Positions 36,039-45,728 of a stretch of 64,000 nt of DNA are shown here, piece by piece. The notes beneath the pieces are model-generated. The model worked only from the letters and a program-made list of their open reading frames with translations, ran no database searches and had not been told where the DNA came from. This DNA comes from Microbulbifer harenosus. GTDB lineage: Bacteria > Pseudomonadota > Gammaproteobacteria > Pseudomonadales > Cellvibrionaceae. The stretch covers positions 274,703 through 338,702 of the forward strand of contig NZ_VANI01000009.1 in NCBI RefSeq assembly GCF_005771435.1. The letters run 5' to 3'. A program made the position numbers and the translations under genes. Every line of letters starts with the position of its first letter. Position 1 is the first letter of the stretch.

Positions 36039-38582
36039 TTAGTGGTCCATGCGTTTTTTGGTTTTATTGGTCGCCTGGGCCGTTGTGGGGTCATCCGGCC
36101 AGAAGTGTTTCTGGTATTTGATGCGCAACTCTTTTTTCACCTCCTGATAGGTATTTCTCCAGAAACTCGCCAGATCCCGCGTAACCTGTACCGGGCGATG
36201 GGCGGGGGAGAGCAGGTGAATCATCAGCGGATAGCGGCCATGGAGGATGGCTGGTGTTTGCGCAAGGCCGAACATCTCCTGCAGGCGCACGGCCAGCACC
36301 GGAGGAGTTTCGCGGTATTGAATGGCGATGCGCGAACCACTGGGAACCGCGACATGGCTGGGTGCCAGTTCGTCAATCCGTTGTTGGGTGGACCATTCCA
36401 GCTGCGATTGCAGGATGTTCTTCAGATCCAGTTGTTTTAAATGATCCAGTTTGCTGAAACCACTCAAATGTGGCAGCAGCCATTCATCCATTGTTTCCAG
36501 CAGTGCAGTGTCGCTCCAATCGGGAAGTGCCAGCGTATCCACCAGATCACCAAAATGCTCGCGCTGGCTATGTAAAAAACGTACCCGCTCCAGAATACAC
36601 TCCGCCTCGTTGCTCCACGAGAGCGCGCGCAACCCAATTTGGCGGATGGCGTCCAGAAGGGCGCGGCTTAAAAGTGCCGGGGAAATATCCTGTGCTGGCT
36701 TTTCTTCCATTACCAGCTTGCCGAGCCTTGTCTGAATGCTGGCAATTGCGCGTCCGGTACTGTTGTCCCAGCGCACAAATTCATCGGTTTCGACGAGCTC
36801 GGCAAAATATTCGTACAGTGCCTCACTGCTGATACGGGCCGCCAGCTGAATGCGTGCATCGCGACCCTGCCCGTCGAGATCGGCAATGACAATATACCCC
36901 TGTAGCGCGAGCTCGTCGTCGTGGGAGAAATGCGCACCGCGCCCGTTTGACAACAGGAAGCGCCGCTCGCGGTCGCGGCGGCTTTTGGCAATCCGATCCG
37001 GGTAGGCGAAACCGAGCAGTACACCGGTGGTGTCGTACGGGTCCGGTGCCTGGGTGGCTCTATGCGCGTTACCGGCCAGTTGTGCACGCCAGGATGCTGC
37101 CTGCTGGCGAATTCGCTGGATTGCGGCGAAATCTGCGCTGCTGTTTCTGGAAGTGCCGTTCAGCACTTCCATGCGCTTGTGAATATCCCTGTCCCAGCGC
37201 TGCTCCCCGCGGAAAATATCTCGCTCGGATAACAGGGCCGCAAGTAGGGTGGCGGGTTCTTCAAGGCCAAGCTCAACACTTTTCAGCATCATGTGTGCAA
37301 GGCGCGGGTGCGTGCCCAGGCTCAGCATTTTTTCGCCGTGGCCGGTAATACGCAGTTCCCGGTCAAGCGCGCCCAGTTCTATCAGCAGTTCCTGCGCCTG
37401 GGCGGTTGGCCCCGGTGGTGGCAGATCCAGCCAGCGCAACTCGCGCGCATCGCTCACGCCCCATTTGGCCAACTCCAGCATCACCGGCGCCAGATCGCTT
37501 AGCAGTATTTCCGGTGAGTTTTTCTTTGCCATGCCGCGCTGGGTGGATTCGCTCCACAGGCGCAGGCAGTGGCCAGCACTGAGGCGCCCCGCGCGGCCGG
37601 TGCGTTGGGTGGCAGAGGCTTGGGAAATCTGCGTGGTGACTAGCCGGTTCATACCGGTGTTGGGATCGAAACGGGACTCCCGCATGAGACCGGAATCCAC
37701 GACAAGGCGGATGCCCTCGATAGTGAGCGACGTTTCCGCAACGTTGGTCGCCAGTACGATCTTGCGCCGACCCTGCGGGCAGGGGGCGATGGCCGCGTCC
37801 TGTTGTTCTTTTTTCAGATCGCCGTAGAGCGGAGCAATCAAGATGTCGGGGCGCTTGCCCAGTGATTCCCGCAGATCGCTTTCCACCTGGCGAATCTCGC
37901 CCACCCCGGGCAGGAATGCCAGCAAACTGCCGTCGTGCTGCTCAATCAGCTCACGTATTTTGCGGCTCATGAGTGATGGTAGCTGGCGGGGGGCATTGGG
38001 TACCTCCGGGTGGGGTAGATACTCCACTTCCACCGGATAGGCGCGCCCCTCGCTGGTGATAACCGGCGCATTGTCCAGCAGGCCGGCCACGGCCTCTGCG
38101 TCCAACGTTGCGGACATCACCAGTAATTTCAGGTCTTCCCTCAGTACTTCCTGTGACTGCAGGCAAAGTGCCAGTGCCAGATCGCCCTGCAGATTGCGCT
38201 CGTGGAACTCATCGAAAATCACCAGCGCTGTATCGGCAAGCTCCGGGTCTGACTGCAGCAGCCGGGTGAGAATACCCTCGGTCACCACGAGGATACGGGT
38301 GTCGCGGCTGGATTTGCGCTCCGCACGGATCTGGTATCCCACCGTCCGACCCACCGGTTCCCCCAGCAATTCCGCCATTCGCGCCGCCGCAGAGCGGGCG
38401 GCGAGCCGTCGGGGCTCCAGCATGATGATCTTGCGTTCTGCAAGCCATGGGCTCTCCAGCAGCGCGAGCGGAACGGCCGTCGTCTTGCCGGCACCGGGAG
38501 GCGCCTGCAGCACAGCATTGTTGTGAATGTTGAGTGTGTCCAGCAGCGCTGGCAGCACCTCATAGATGGGTAAATCGGACAT
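36039..38582 (-). CDS. hrpB: ATP-dependent RNA helicase HrpB
   Basis: 847-residue DExH-box helicase. Motif I APPGAGKTTAVPLALL (residue about 29), Ia LEPRRLAARSAA, II DEFHERN, III MSATLD, V NVAETSLTIEGI and VI QRTGRAGR are all present, followed by ratchet, OB and the HrpB-specific C-terminal domain (GSRIAIQYRETPPVLAVRLQE, FGLAQTPAI, HLLSPAHRPVQVTRDLASFW). The physiological RNA target is unknown. Start ATG at 38582; fifteen more in-frame codons upstream have no support. Divergent from the MarR-led gene run. Confidence 0.95.
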   Translation of the reverse strand: MSDLPIYEVLPALLDTLNIHNNAVLQAPPGAGKTTAVPLALLESPWLAERKIIMLEPRRLAARSAAARMAELLGEPVGRTVGYQIRAERKSSRDTRILVVTEGILTRLLQSDPELADTALVIFDEFHERNLQGDLALALCLQSQEVLREDLKLLVMSATLDAEAVAGLLDNAPVITSEGRAYPVEVEYLPHPEVPNAPRQLPSLMSRKIRELIEQHDGSLLAFLPGVGEIRQVESDLRESLGKRPDILIAPLYGDLKKEQQDAAIAPCPQGRRKIVLATNVAETSLTIEGIRLVVDSGLMRESRFDPNTGMNRLVTTQISQASATQRTGRAGRLSAGHCLRLWSESTQRGMAKKNSPEILLSDLAPVMLELAKWGVSDARELRWLDLPPPGPTAQAQELLIELGALDRELRITGHGEKMLSLGTHPRLAHMMLKSVELGLEEPATLLAALLSERDIFRGEQRWDRDIHKRMEVLNGTSRNSSADFAAIQRIRQQAASWRAQLAGNAHRATQAPDPYDTTGVLLGFAYPDRIAKSRRDRERRFLLSNGRGAHFSHDDELALQGYIVIADLDGQGRDARIQLAARISSEALYEYFAELVETDEFVRWDNSTGRAIASIQTRLGKLVMEEKPAQDISPALLSRALLDAIRQIGLRALSWSNEAECILERVRFLHSQREHFGDLVDTLALPDWSDTALLETMDEWLLPHLSGFSKLDHLKQLDLKNILQSQLEWSTQQRIDELAPSHVAVPSGSRIAIQYRETPPVLAVRLQEMFGLAQTPAILHGRYPLMIHLLSPAHRPVQVTRDLASFWRNTYQEVKKELRIKYQKHFWPDDPTTAQATNKTKKRMDH

Positions 38583-38639
38583 GGCGGCGATTATAGCGGC
38601 GAAATTTCTCGGTAACTCAAGAGTCATAAAACAAATTAG

Positions 38640-38679
38640 TTGACAGTGTCACCTAACGTGGATAAGTTGACAATATCAA
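38640..38679 (+). promoter_or_regulatory. Two tandem MarR-type dyads
   Basis: Two similar near-palindromes, TTGACAGTGTCA (38640-38651) and TTGACAATATCAA (38667-38679), spaced 27 bases start to start, just upstream of the MarR-family gene and in the divergent spacer with hrpB. TTGACA also resembles a -35 box, so binding would block the promoter. Autoregulation is inferred. Confidence 0.5.
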
Positions 38680-38702
38680 TTAATTCGGTAGATGAAGAAA
38701 CC

Positions 38703-39155
38703 ATGGACAAACCGGGTTCAAACCTGAGCGATACCCTGCATCGACTCGCACACGGCTATAAATGTTGCCTGCGGGCGGAAGTTTCGGAGCGTGAGCTTGG
38801 GCTCCCCATCACTCATATCCGCGCTCTCAAGGGCATCTACCGCAATCCCGAGTCCACTGCCTTTTCCATTGCCCGGCGTATGCAGCGCGATAAGGCCCAG
38901 ATCACCCGGGTGCTCAAAGAGCTGTTGAATGACGGCCTGATTGAAAAGCGCCCGAACCCCACTGACGGCCGCAGCCAGCTGCTGTTTCCAACGGAAAAAG
39001 GCCGCGCCGTCATGCAGCAGTTGCTGGCGGCAGAGCGGGAAGCTGCGGCCCGGATGACTCGCGGCCTGACGCAGAAGGAGTTGCAGCTGTTTACCGAGCT
39101 GAGTGCCCGAATGGTGGCAAATCTCAATGCCGACCCTGAGTGTAATTCCAATTGA
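38703..39155 (+). CDS. MarR-family transcriptional regulator
   Basis: 150 residues, winged helix-turn-helix of the MarR type (THIRALKGIYRNPESTAFSIARRMQRDKAQITRVLKELLNDGLIEKRPNPTDGRSQLLFPTEKG) with flanking dimerisation helices. The start at 38703 is preferred; in-frame upstream codons pass through the tandem dyads. It heads a tightly spaced run with a siderophore-interacting protein, Tpm and a pectate lyase (gaps of 26, 29 and 21 bases), and probably represses that run. Ligand unknown. Confidence 0.88.
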   Translation: MDKPGSNLSDTLHRLAHGYKCCLRAEVSERELGLPITHIRALKGIYRNPESTAFSIARRMQRDKAQITRVLKELLNDGLIEKRPNPTDGRSQLLFPTEKGRAVMQQLLAAEREAAARMTRGLTQKELQLFTELSARMVANLNADPECNSN

Positions 39156-39181
39156 GTAACGAAATTCCCGAGGTAACCTGA

Positions 39182-39931
39182 ATGCCGAAACCAGCACCGA
39201 GAGAACTGCAAGTGATTGGCAGCCGCCAGATCACACCGAACATGTTGCGCGTCACTTTGGGCGGTGAGGGGCTGCATGGCTTCCCCGAAGATCAGGAGAG
39301 CGCCTACGTAAAACTTCTGTTCAACCAGGGGGAAGGTCAGCGCCCGCTGATGCGGACCTATACCATTCGCCACCAGCGGGAGAGTGAAATTGACATCGAC
39401 TTCGCGCTGCACGAGCACCCGGGCCCCGCGAGCGCCTGGGCCATGCAGGCGAAGCCCGGCGATAAAATACTGGTTGGCGGCCCGGGAGCGCGCAAGCTTA
39501 TCCACCCCGAAGGTGACTGGTTTCTGCTGGTGGGAGACATGACGGCGCTGCCGGCCATCAGTGTGAACCTGGCGCTGTTGCCCCAGAATGCCCGCGGTCA
39601 CGCCATCATTGAAATTACCAGCGAAGAAGATCGCCAGCCCCTGCAGTGCCCGCCCGGGGTGGAGATTCACTGGGTAGTGTGCAGAGATATTAATGCGCCC
39701 GGCGGGCAACTGCTGTCCGAGATCAGGGCCCTGGCCTGGCCAGAGGGCAGGGTGTCCGTCTGGTGCGCGTGCGAGTTTTCCACCATGCGCCAGCTGCGCG
39801 ACCTGTTCCGCAACGAGCGACCGATAGAACCTTCTATGCGGTATATTTCCAGTTACTGGAAATTCGGTTTGAGTGAGGACCAGCACAAACAGGTCAAGCG
39901 GGAAGACGAAGAAACAGCGGCGCTCGATTGA
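39182..39931 (+). CDS. Siderophore-interacting protein (ferric-siderophore reductase, SIP/ViuB family)
   Basis: 249 residues of the ferredoxin-reductase-like SIP family. FAD-binding motif RTYTIRH at residues about 58-64, DFALHEHPGPASAWA and GPGARK for isoalloxazine and phosphate contact, the NAD(P)H-binding part FLLVGDMTALPAI, and the C-terminal SIP signature YISSYWKFGLSEDQHK. Reduces Fe3+ in siderophores to release iron in the cytoplasm. No siderophore synthesis or TonB receptor is adjacent; the neighbours are a MarR regulator and Tpm. No Fur box was evident. Confidence 0.9.
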   Translation: MPKPAPRELQVIGSRQITPNMLRVTLGGEGLHGFPEDQESAYVKLLFNQGEGQRPLMRTYTIRHQRESEIDIDFALHEHPGPASAWAMQAKPGDKILVGGPGARKLIHPEGDWFLLVGDMTALPAISVNLALLPQNARGHAIIEITSEEDRQPLQCPPGVEIHWVVCRDINAPGGQLLSEIRALAWPEGRVSVWCACEFSTMRQLRDLFRNERPIEPSMRYISSYWKFGLSEDQHKQVKREDEETAALD

Positions 39932-39960
39932 GCTAGAGAAAAGAGAAGAGTGACATTTCC

Positions 39961-40602
39961 ATGGAACAATCCTTCTGGCTGCAAAAGTGGCAGAAAAACG
40001 AAATCGGCTTTCACAATCCAGAGGCCCATGCGCTACTAGTGAAACATTTCCCGCAGCTCGGCTTGCAACCGGGTGCGCGTCTGTTCCTGCCTTTATGCGG
40101 TAAAACCCTGGATATCCGCTGGCTGCTGGAGCAGGGTTACCGTGTGGCCGGGGCTGAGCTGAGTGAAACGGCAATCCAGCAGCTGTTCGCAGAACTGGCG
40201 CTTACACCACAAGTTGCTGAGCAGGGGGAGCTGAAGCGTTATAGCGCAGAAAATCTCGACGTCTTTGTGGGGGATATGTTCCAGCTGCAGCGTGAGGCTC
40301 TGGGTTCCGTGGATGCCATCTACGACCGCGCAGCATTGGTGGCATTGCCAGAGAATATGCGGGTGGATTACGCCGCGCATTTACAGCAGATTACCGGCAG
40401 CGCGTCGCAATTGCTGATTTCCTTCGATTACGACCAGAACCTGCAGCCTGGCCCACCATTTTGTGTGAGTGACGAGGAGATACAACGACTGTACAGCGGT
40501 GCATACCAGCTGCAACTGGTTGACGCGGTGGAGGTGCCCGGCGGACTGAAGGGAAAGGTCACCGCTCTGGAGAAAGTCTGGCTGCTGCAAGCCAACAGAT
40601 AA
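39961..40602 (+). CDS. tpm: Thiopurine S-methyltransferase
   Basis: 213 residues, class I SAM-dependent enzyme of the TPMT family: MEQSFWLQKWQKNEIGFHN at the N-terminus, LFLPLCGKTLDIRWLLEQGY (SAM motif I), VAGAELSETAIQQLF, and DAIYDRAALVALPENMR. It methylates thiopurines and, in bacteria, tellurite or selenite derivatives, though the natural role is unclear. Third gene of the MarR-SIP-Tpm-pectate-lyase run. Confidence 0.93.
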   Translation: MEQSFWLQKWQKNEIGFHNPEAHALLVKHFPQLGLQPGARLFLPLCGKTLDIRWLLEQGYRVAGAELSETAIQQLFAELALTPQVAEQGELKRYSAENLDVFVGDMFQLQREALGSVDAIYDRAALVALPENMRVDYAAHLQQITGSASQLLISFDYDQNLQPGPPFCVSDEEIQRLYSGAYQLQLVDAVEVPGGLKGKVTALEKVWLLQANR

Positions 40603-40623
40603 TCAGAATCAGAGAAAAAAATA

Positions 40624-41799
40624 ATGACGAGAGATCGCTGCAAATTATTTCTTCCATTAATGGGCACGGTACTGGCGGGCTTTATCTCCATCGCCAATGC
40701 GGAGTCGCAGAAGCCGGCGTATCAGCCCATCTCCATCGACGGCTTCTACGATGCGATCAAACACTGGAACGACCGGACCGGCGAAGCTGGCGTTGAGCAC
40801 TTCGAGCTGAACCAGATCGAATCCATCGCAGACAACCTGTTGCTCTACCAGCGCGACAGCGGCGGCTGGCCCACCAACAAGCACCCGCTGAGAGTTGTGT
40901 CCGCCGATGAGCGCAAACGGGCTCTTGAAGACAAATCCCTGGCGGATGCCAGCTTCGACAACCGTAATATTTACCCGCAGATTGAATACCTGTCAAAGGC
41001 CTTCAAGCAGACCGGCGATACCCGCTACCGCGATGCGGCGCTGAAAGGGCTGCGCTACACACTGGATCGCCAATACCCAAATGGCGGTTGGGCGCACTCG
41101 CCGGATCGCACCGATCTCGCGTATTTCCGCCATATCACCATCGCCGACGAAGTCATGCCCGGTGTGCTCACTTTTCTACGCAAAGTGGCTGTGGGTAAAT
41201 ATCCCTTCGATTACATTGACGGAACACTTCGCAACCGGGCTGCGCAAGCCGTCGCCAAAGGTGATGCGCTATTGCTGGATTTACAGGTGCGTATCGGCGG
41301 CAAGCGCACCGGTTGGGCGGGCCAGTATCATGAAAAGACGCTGCGGCCTGCACAGGGGCGAGCCTATGAACTGCCCGGCGTGCTCGCCTGGGAAACCGTG
41401 CCGGTGCTGAAATATCTGATGTCCATCGACAATCCCTCCGCAGAGATTGTCGACGCGGTAAACGCCGGCGCCACCTGGCTGGAATCCGCAAAACTTGCAG
41501 GCTTTCGCATCGATCGGGTGGAAGCCGACAGCCAGCGCTTCGACTACCACGCCGCAGACTACGATCTGGTTGTGGTGGAAGACGCCGGAGCAAAGCCCAT
41601 CTGGGCGCGGTTCTACGACCTGGAAACCAGCGAGCCGTTTCTTGCCAACCGCGATGGTAAGCGGGTCTATCAATTGTCCGAAGTGGATGCGGAGCGCCGC
41701 ACCGGATACAGCTGGTACGGCTATTGGCCCGCGAATTTTCTGGAAGCCGAATACCCGGCATGGCAGCAAAAAACCGCGAAAAATAGTATTGGCAATTAA
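40624..41799 (+). CDS. Secreted pectate lyase, PL10 family
   Basis: 391 residues. Signal peptide (LFLPLMGTVLAGFISIANA, cut after about residue 26), then an alpha/alpha-toroid typical of PL10: NLLLYQRDSGGWPTNK, NRNIYPQIEYLSKAFKQTGD, LDRQYPNGGWAHSP, RAYELPGVLAWETVPVLKYLM and a final TGYSWYGYWPANFLEAEYPAW. Cleaves polygalacturonate by beta-elimination with Ca2+, Asp and Arg in the family. Last in a close-packed run with metabolic genes, 21 bases after Tpm, an odd setting for a secreted lyase; it may have its own promoter. Confidence 0.88.
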   Translation: MTRDRCKLFLPLMGTVLAGFISIANAESQKPAYQPISIDGFYDAIKHWNDRTGEAGVEHFELNQIESIADNLLLYQRDSGGWPTNKHPLRVVSADERKRALEDKSLADASFDNRNIYPQIEYLSKAFKQTGDTRYRDAALKGLRYTLDRQYPNGGWAHSPDRTDLAYFRHITIADEVMPGVLTFLRKVAVGKYPFDYIDGTLRNRAAQAVAKGDALLLDLQVRIGGKRTGWAGQYHEKTLRPAQGRAYELPGVLAWETVPVLKYLMSIDNPSAEIVDAVNAGATWLESAKLAGFRIDRVEADSQRFDYHAADYDLVVVEDAGAKPIWARFYDLETSEPFLANRDGKRVYQLSEVDAERRTGYSWYGYWPANFLEAEYPAWQQKTAKNSIGN

Positions 41800-41886
41800 C
41801 GAGTCACGCGACCAACGGGAGCAGCCGGCGCGGTGAATGCCGCGCATCGAGTGACGACAATATAGATCATTAACGGTATGGACTGA

Positions 41887-43113
41887 CTAGAGCGGCGTTG
41901 GTACCGCACTTGCGGTTTCGCTGCGCTTTTCCACCAAACGCCCGGCAAAAAATACCAGCAGGCCACCAATGGCCAACAGCGTGCCCACGGGACCGGTAAT
42001 TGACCACGTAAAGCCGGCGTTGATGGCCACACCTGCCAGCCAGGCGCCCAGTGCATTGGCCAGGTTGAAGGCCGCGTGGTTCAGAGACGCCGCCATGGTC
42101 TGGCCACCCTCGGCCACGTCCATCAGACGTGTCTGCACCGCGGGGCCCAATGCCATACTGGTGCCCACCAAGCCGACGAACAGAATGCCCGGCCACACAT
42201 AATCCGCGGCGAAATAGAATCCCGCCTGCACCACGGCGCACCACGTGAGTATCAGCGGAAATGCCCGCAATACATTCCAGTCTGCTACGCGTGCACCGAG
42301 CAGATTGCCGGCAATGGCGCCGAGGCCGAACAGTATGAGTACCAGAGGGCCAAGAGATTCCGCCATACCCGCCTGTTGAGTCAGTGTCGGCATTACATAA
42401 CTGAATACTGAGAACATACCGCCGAAGCCGACAGCGGCAATCCCCAAAGTGAACAACACTCTGTGTTTGACCAATGCCGACAGCTCTCGCGTCGGGCTGG
42501 CTTCCGGATCCTGTGGCTGCACTGGAACGAACTGCCAGACCATCAACGCGGTCAGCAACGCCACCACACCCACGCCGACAAAGGCAATCTGCCACCCGAA
42601 CAGATTACCTGCCCAAGTTGCTAGTGGTGCGCCGATCAGGATTGCCAGTGTAAGCCCCGTCATCACCCGCGCAACCGCGCGTGCGCGCTGATTGGGTGGC
42701 ACTGCCGCGGCAGCCACCAGTGCGGCCACACCAAAGTAGGCACCGTGGGGAAGCCCGGCCAAAAAGCGCAAGCCGATAAACGACCAGAAGCCAGGCGCAA
42801 AGGCGCTGGCAATATTGCCCACCGCGAATACCAGCATCAGCACAATCAACAGTGTCCGCCGCGGCGCTCGCGCCGCCAGCAACGCAATAATCGGTGCGCC
42901 CACCACGACTCCCAGGGCGTAGCTGCTGATGGCATACCCCACCTCCGGTGCTGTGACTCCGAGGTCGATCGCCACACGGTTCATCAGCCCCATAATCACA
43001 AACTCGCCGGTGCCAATGCCAAAGCCGCCAAGGGCCAGGGCGATTTCCGCGAGTCGGGAATGAGCGGGCGCACCGTCCGCGACCGGCGCGGTGGTGGAGG
43101 AGGGTGGATACAT
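41887..43113 (-). CDS. MFS transporter, DHA1/AraJ-like
   Basis: 408 residues, twelve predicted membrane segments, starting MYPPSSTTAPVADGAPAHSR before segment 1. GTGEFVIMGLMNRVAIDLGVT and RFLAGLPHGAYFGVAALVAA, plus the cytoplasmic loop RAPRRTLL, are typical of the DHA1 drug/sugar efflux group (AraJ, PbuE, YdhP). Substrate not predictable. Single gene, convergent with the pectate lyase and divergent from the NHL-protein gene. Confidence 0.9.
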   Translation of the reverse strand: MYPPSSTTAPVADGAPAHSRLAEIALALGGFGIGTGEFVIMGLMNRVAIDLGVTAPEVGYAISSYALGVVVGAPIIALLAARAPRRTLLIVLMLVFAVGNIASAFAPGFWSFIGLRFLAGLPHGAYFGVAALVAAAAVPPNQRARAVARVMTGLTLAILIGAPLATWAGNLFGWQIAFVGVGVVALLTALMVWQFVPVQPQDPEASPTRELSALVKHRVLFTLGIAAVGFGGMFSVFSYVMPTLTQQAGMAESLGPLVLILFGLGAIAGNLLGARVADWNVLRAFPLILTWCAVVQAGFYFAADYVWPGILFVGLVGTSMALGPAVQTRLMDVAEGGQTMAASLNHAAFNLANALGAWLAGVAINAGFTWSITGPVGTLLAIGGLLVFFAGRLVEKRSETASAVPTPL

Positions 43114-43404
43114 CGGGGTTCCTTACAGCAAGAGGGTTCGGTTGCCTTGCGGCATCGAGAGGTGGGCAATTTAGCGGAATGTGGCTGGAATGGCGAGGAA
43201 TTCCAACCCGCTCTTCCGGTCGCCCGTCGCACGGTTGCGCGGCCCAGCGCGAGGATTAGGCGGGGCATAGAGACCGCAGGCGCCAGCAGAAGATCGCCGG
43301 AGCAACCGGGTCGGACAACGCCATGTGGACGTCAAATCGTCCTGTGCCATACTTTTTTTAATGGAATTACTGACAGTGAACTGCGTAGTAAAGGAGTGAG
43401 GTTC

Positions 43405-45690
43405 ATGATTGATTCTGTCGGTTCGGGATGTGTTTTATTCGGCAGATCAGTAGCTGTCACAGTTTTCACCATGGTGCTTGGAGGCCTGCTGTCGGGCGTC
43501 TCGGCAGAGCCCCTGGCGCAGATTAACTGGGCCGATGCTCATTCTTCGGGTTCTGTTCACCGCAATTCAACCCCTAAGCCTTCACTCGGTGCGAACCTCC
43601 AGCATGAAGCAGCTCAGCACTGGGAGAATGGAGGTTTCCCGGGGCCGATTGGAAACTGGCTGCCGTTGGGCAAAACACTCCGGGGCAAAGTAGAAGGCAA
43701 TGGGGCGCCGTTGCGCGGCTATAAAGTGTCGCTTTACGCCAGTCGTGTAGCCGGCCTGCCGTTTGATCGCATCCTCGCAACCACGCACACCGATGCCGCA
43801 GGCGAGTTTGAACTCCGGTATTGGATGCCGCCACAATTACCCGATTACCTGCGCCCGGTACTGTTTGTGATCGCGGAGAAAGGGCCAGTCATGTTGGTGG
43901 CCGCGTCCGGAAGCGGGGCGGGAAGGCTTGAGAACGTCGTTATCAACGAGCGCACCACCGTTGCCACCGGAGCGGCTTTCGCACAGTTTGTGCACGGAGA
44001 TAGGGTTCGCGGCAATACCTACGGCATGCTCAACGCCGTAAGAATGGCCGAAAATATGGCCGACCCGAAAACGGGCAAAGTCGGTGAAGTGCTGCGCCGC
44101 ACCCCTAACGGCAGTGAAACATCCACCTTCGCGACCTTCAATTCTCTGACCAATGTGGTGGCCGGCTGTGTAGCCGACTCGATTCACTGTCACGCATTGT
44201 TTGCCGCAACCAGCCACGCGGGCGAAACACCGGCGACCAATGTACTGCAGGCAATCGCGAATATTATGAAATCGCCCGCTTACCCAAATTATCCTTCTGC
44301 GGCAGACGATCCGGTGTATCTGTTGTCGTTAGCGTTGCCGCTATACCAGCCGGCGCTGACCGAGAGACCAACCAACTGGTTGTTGTTTATCAAGTTCACC
44401 GGCGGTTTCTATTCTGAACAGGACAGCGACAATCTGATGAACGGTCCGGGCAACGTGGCCATTGATGAGAAAGGCTATGCCTGGGTCATCAACAACTACA
44501 AGCCGCGCGCCCCCGACGAATTCGCCTGTACCGGGCAGCGCCTGCTGAAGTTCTACCCCTGGGGTGAAACTTTTCCCGGATCGCCCTTTACCGGCGGTGG
44601 CCTCAGTGGTGCCGGATTCGGCGTAACCTTCGATCCCCGCGGGCTCCTTTGGGTAGGTAACTACGGGTTTGAGGCGCCGAGCTGTGCCAACGGCAATATT
44701 CCCCCGGACCCGGCAAAAAAAATCCCCGCAACGCACAATAGCGTTTCTCTCTTTCTGCCCAACGGCAAGCCGCTGTCACCCGAAAGTGGGTTTACAAAAG
44801 GCAATATCTGGTGGCCTCAGGGCACAGTTTCTGACAGGGAGGGCAATATCTGGATCGCAAACTGCGGCAACGACACCATTACCCTGATACCGAAGGGCAA
44901 TCCGCTGCTCGCGAAAAATTTCCCGCTGCCAGGTGCGGGAACACCGGAGGCGCCGAATCTGAAGCCCTTTGCGATTGCCATAGATCCCAAAGGGCGGGCC
45001 TGGGTCACCGGCAATAACTCCGGAGAGGTATACATGCTCACCGTGGACGGCGATATCCAAGTTAAGGATACCTCCATGGTCGATATCTCCTATCCCATCG
45101 GTATTTCTGGTGACAGCAAGGGCAACATGTGGGTGAACAGCACCAGCGGGGTGAGAATTCCCTGTGTGGATCCCTACGAACCGCAAGACGGCCCCAATCC
45201 TTCCATTGTGTTTTTCCCCGCGGATGGCGGCGAGCCGATGCAGATCATAAACCAAGGGGGGCTCGGCCTGCCTTGGGGCAATGCCATCGACGGCGCGGAC
45301 TCACTGTGGGTGTTCAATTTTGGCCAGTCGCCGGTGGAGGGGATCACCGAAGATACCCAGTTTGGCAACACCGCCATTTCCCATTTCTGCGGCTCCGGCA
45401 AATGTCCGCAAGGCCTCAATCTGGGCGATCCCATATCGCCACCCACCGGCTACACCAGTGATGCGCTGGACCGTTTGACTGGTGGTGGTATCGATCCGTC
45501 AGGCAATATCTGGCTTATGAACAACTGGAAAAAAGCGGGTCCGGCGCTGTACGACATCAACCCAGGCGAAAATTCCATTGTGATTGTTCCCGGTGCTGCG
45601 ACACCAGTAAAAACGCCATTGATCGGCCCACCGCGAACCTTCGCGAAACCTCACGTTAATGTGCATAACACCGCGAGCATGTCGCAATAA
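43405..45690 (+). CDS. Secreted NHL/virginiamycin-lyase-like beta-propeller protein
   Basis: 761 residues with a signal peptide (cleavage near residue 35, LSGVSAEPL). Residues about 90-165 look like a carboxypeptidase-regulatory-type fold (LRGYKVSLYASR, TDAAGEFELRYWMP). Residues about 340-740 contain at least six propeller blades recognisable by repeated Trp-type strands (GYAWVINNY, GLLWVGNYGF, GNIWIANCGND, GRAWVTGNNS, GNMWVNSTSG, DSLWVFNFG, GNIWLMNNW). The blades resemble NHL/Vgb-type propellers that bind or lyse substrates; no catalytic role is evident. The ATG at 43405 has AAGGAG upstream. The frame is open far upstream, but that part is antisense to the MFS gene. Confidence 0.8.
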   Translation: MIDSVGSGCVLFGRSVAVTVFTMVLGGLLSGVSAEPLAQINWADAHSSGSVHRNSTPKPSLGANLQHEAAQHWENGGFPGPIGNWLPLGKTLRGKVEGNGAPLRGYKVSLYASRVAGLPFDRILATTHTDAAGEFELRYWMPPQLPDYLRPVLFVIAEKGPVMLVAASGSGAGRLENVVINERTTVATGAAFAQFVHGDRVRGNTYGMLNAVRMAENMADPKTGKVGEVLRRTPNGSETSTFATFNSLTNVVAGCVADSIHCHALFAATSHAGETPATNVLQAIANIMKSPAYPNYPSAADDPVYLLSLALPLYQPALTERPTNWLLFIKFTGGFYSEQDSDNLMNGPGNVAIDEKGYAWVINNYKPRAPDEFACTGQRLLKFYPWGETFPGSPFTGGGLSGAGFGVTFDPRGLLWVGNYGFEAPSCANGNIPPDPAKKIPATHNSVSLFLPNGKPLSPESGFTKGNIWWPQGTVSDREGNIWIANCGNDTITLIPKGNPLLAKNFPLPGAGTPEAPNLKPFAIAIDPKGRAWVTGNNSGEVYMLTVDGDIQVKDTSMVDISYPIGISGDSKGNMWVNSTSGVRIPCVDPYEPQDGPNPSIVFFPADGGEPMQIINQGGLGLPWGNAIDGADSLWVFNFGQSPVEGITEDTQFGNTAISHFCGSGKCPQGLNLGDPISPPTGYTSDALDRLTGGGIDPSGNIWLMNNWKKAGPALYDINPGENSIVIVPGAATPVKTPLIGPPRTFAKPHVNVHNTASMSQ

Positions 45691-45728
45691 AAACGCGTGC
45701 GGTGTGAGCGTTATTGTTTTTAAAATGA

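Noticed and set aside
35852..36121. 89-codon frame near the hrpB end
   Set aside because: No ribosome site, composition unlike neighbours and overlap with the hrpB coding end.
41800..41886. Terminator between pectate lyase and MFS gene
   Set aside because: No stem with T-run could be found; the region is only 87 bases.
42745..43404. 220 extra codons ahead of the NHL-propeller gene
   Set aside because: They are antisense to the MFS transporter; a signal peptide and AAGGAG ribosome site mark the true start at 43405.
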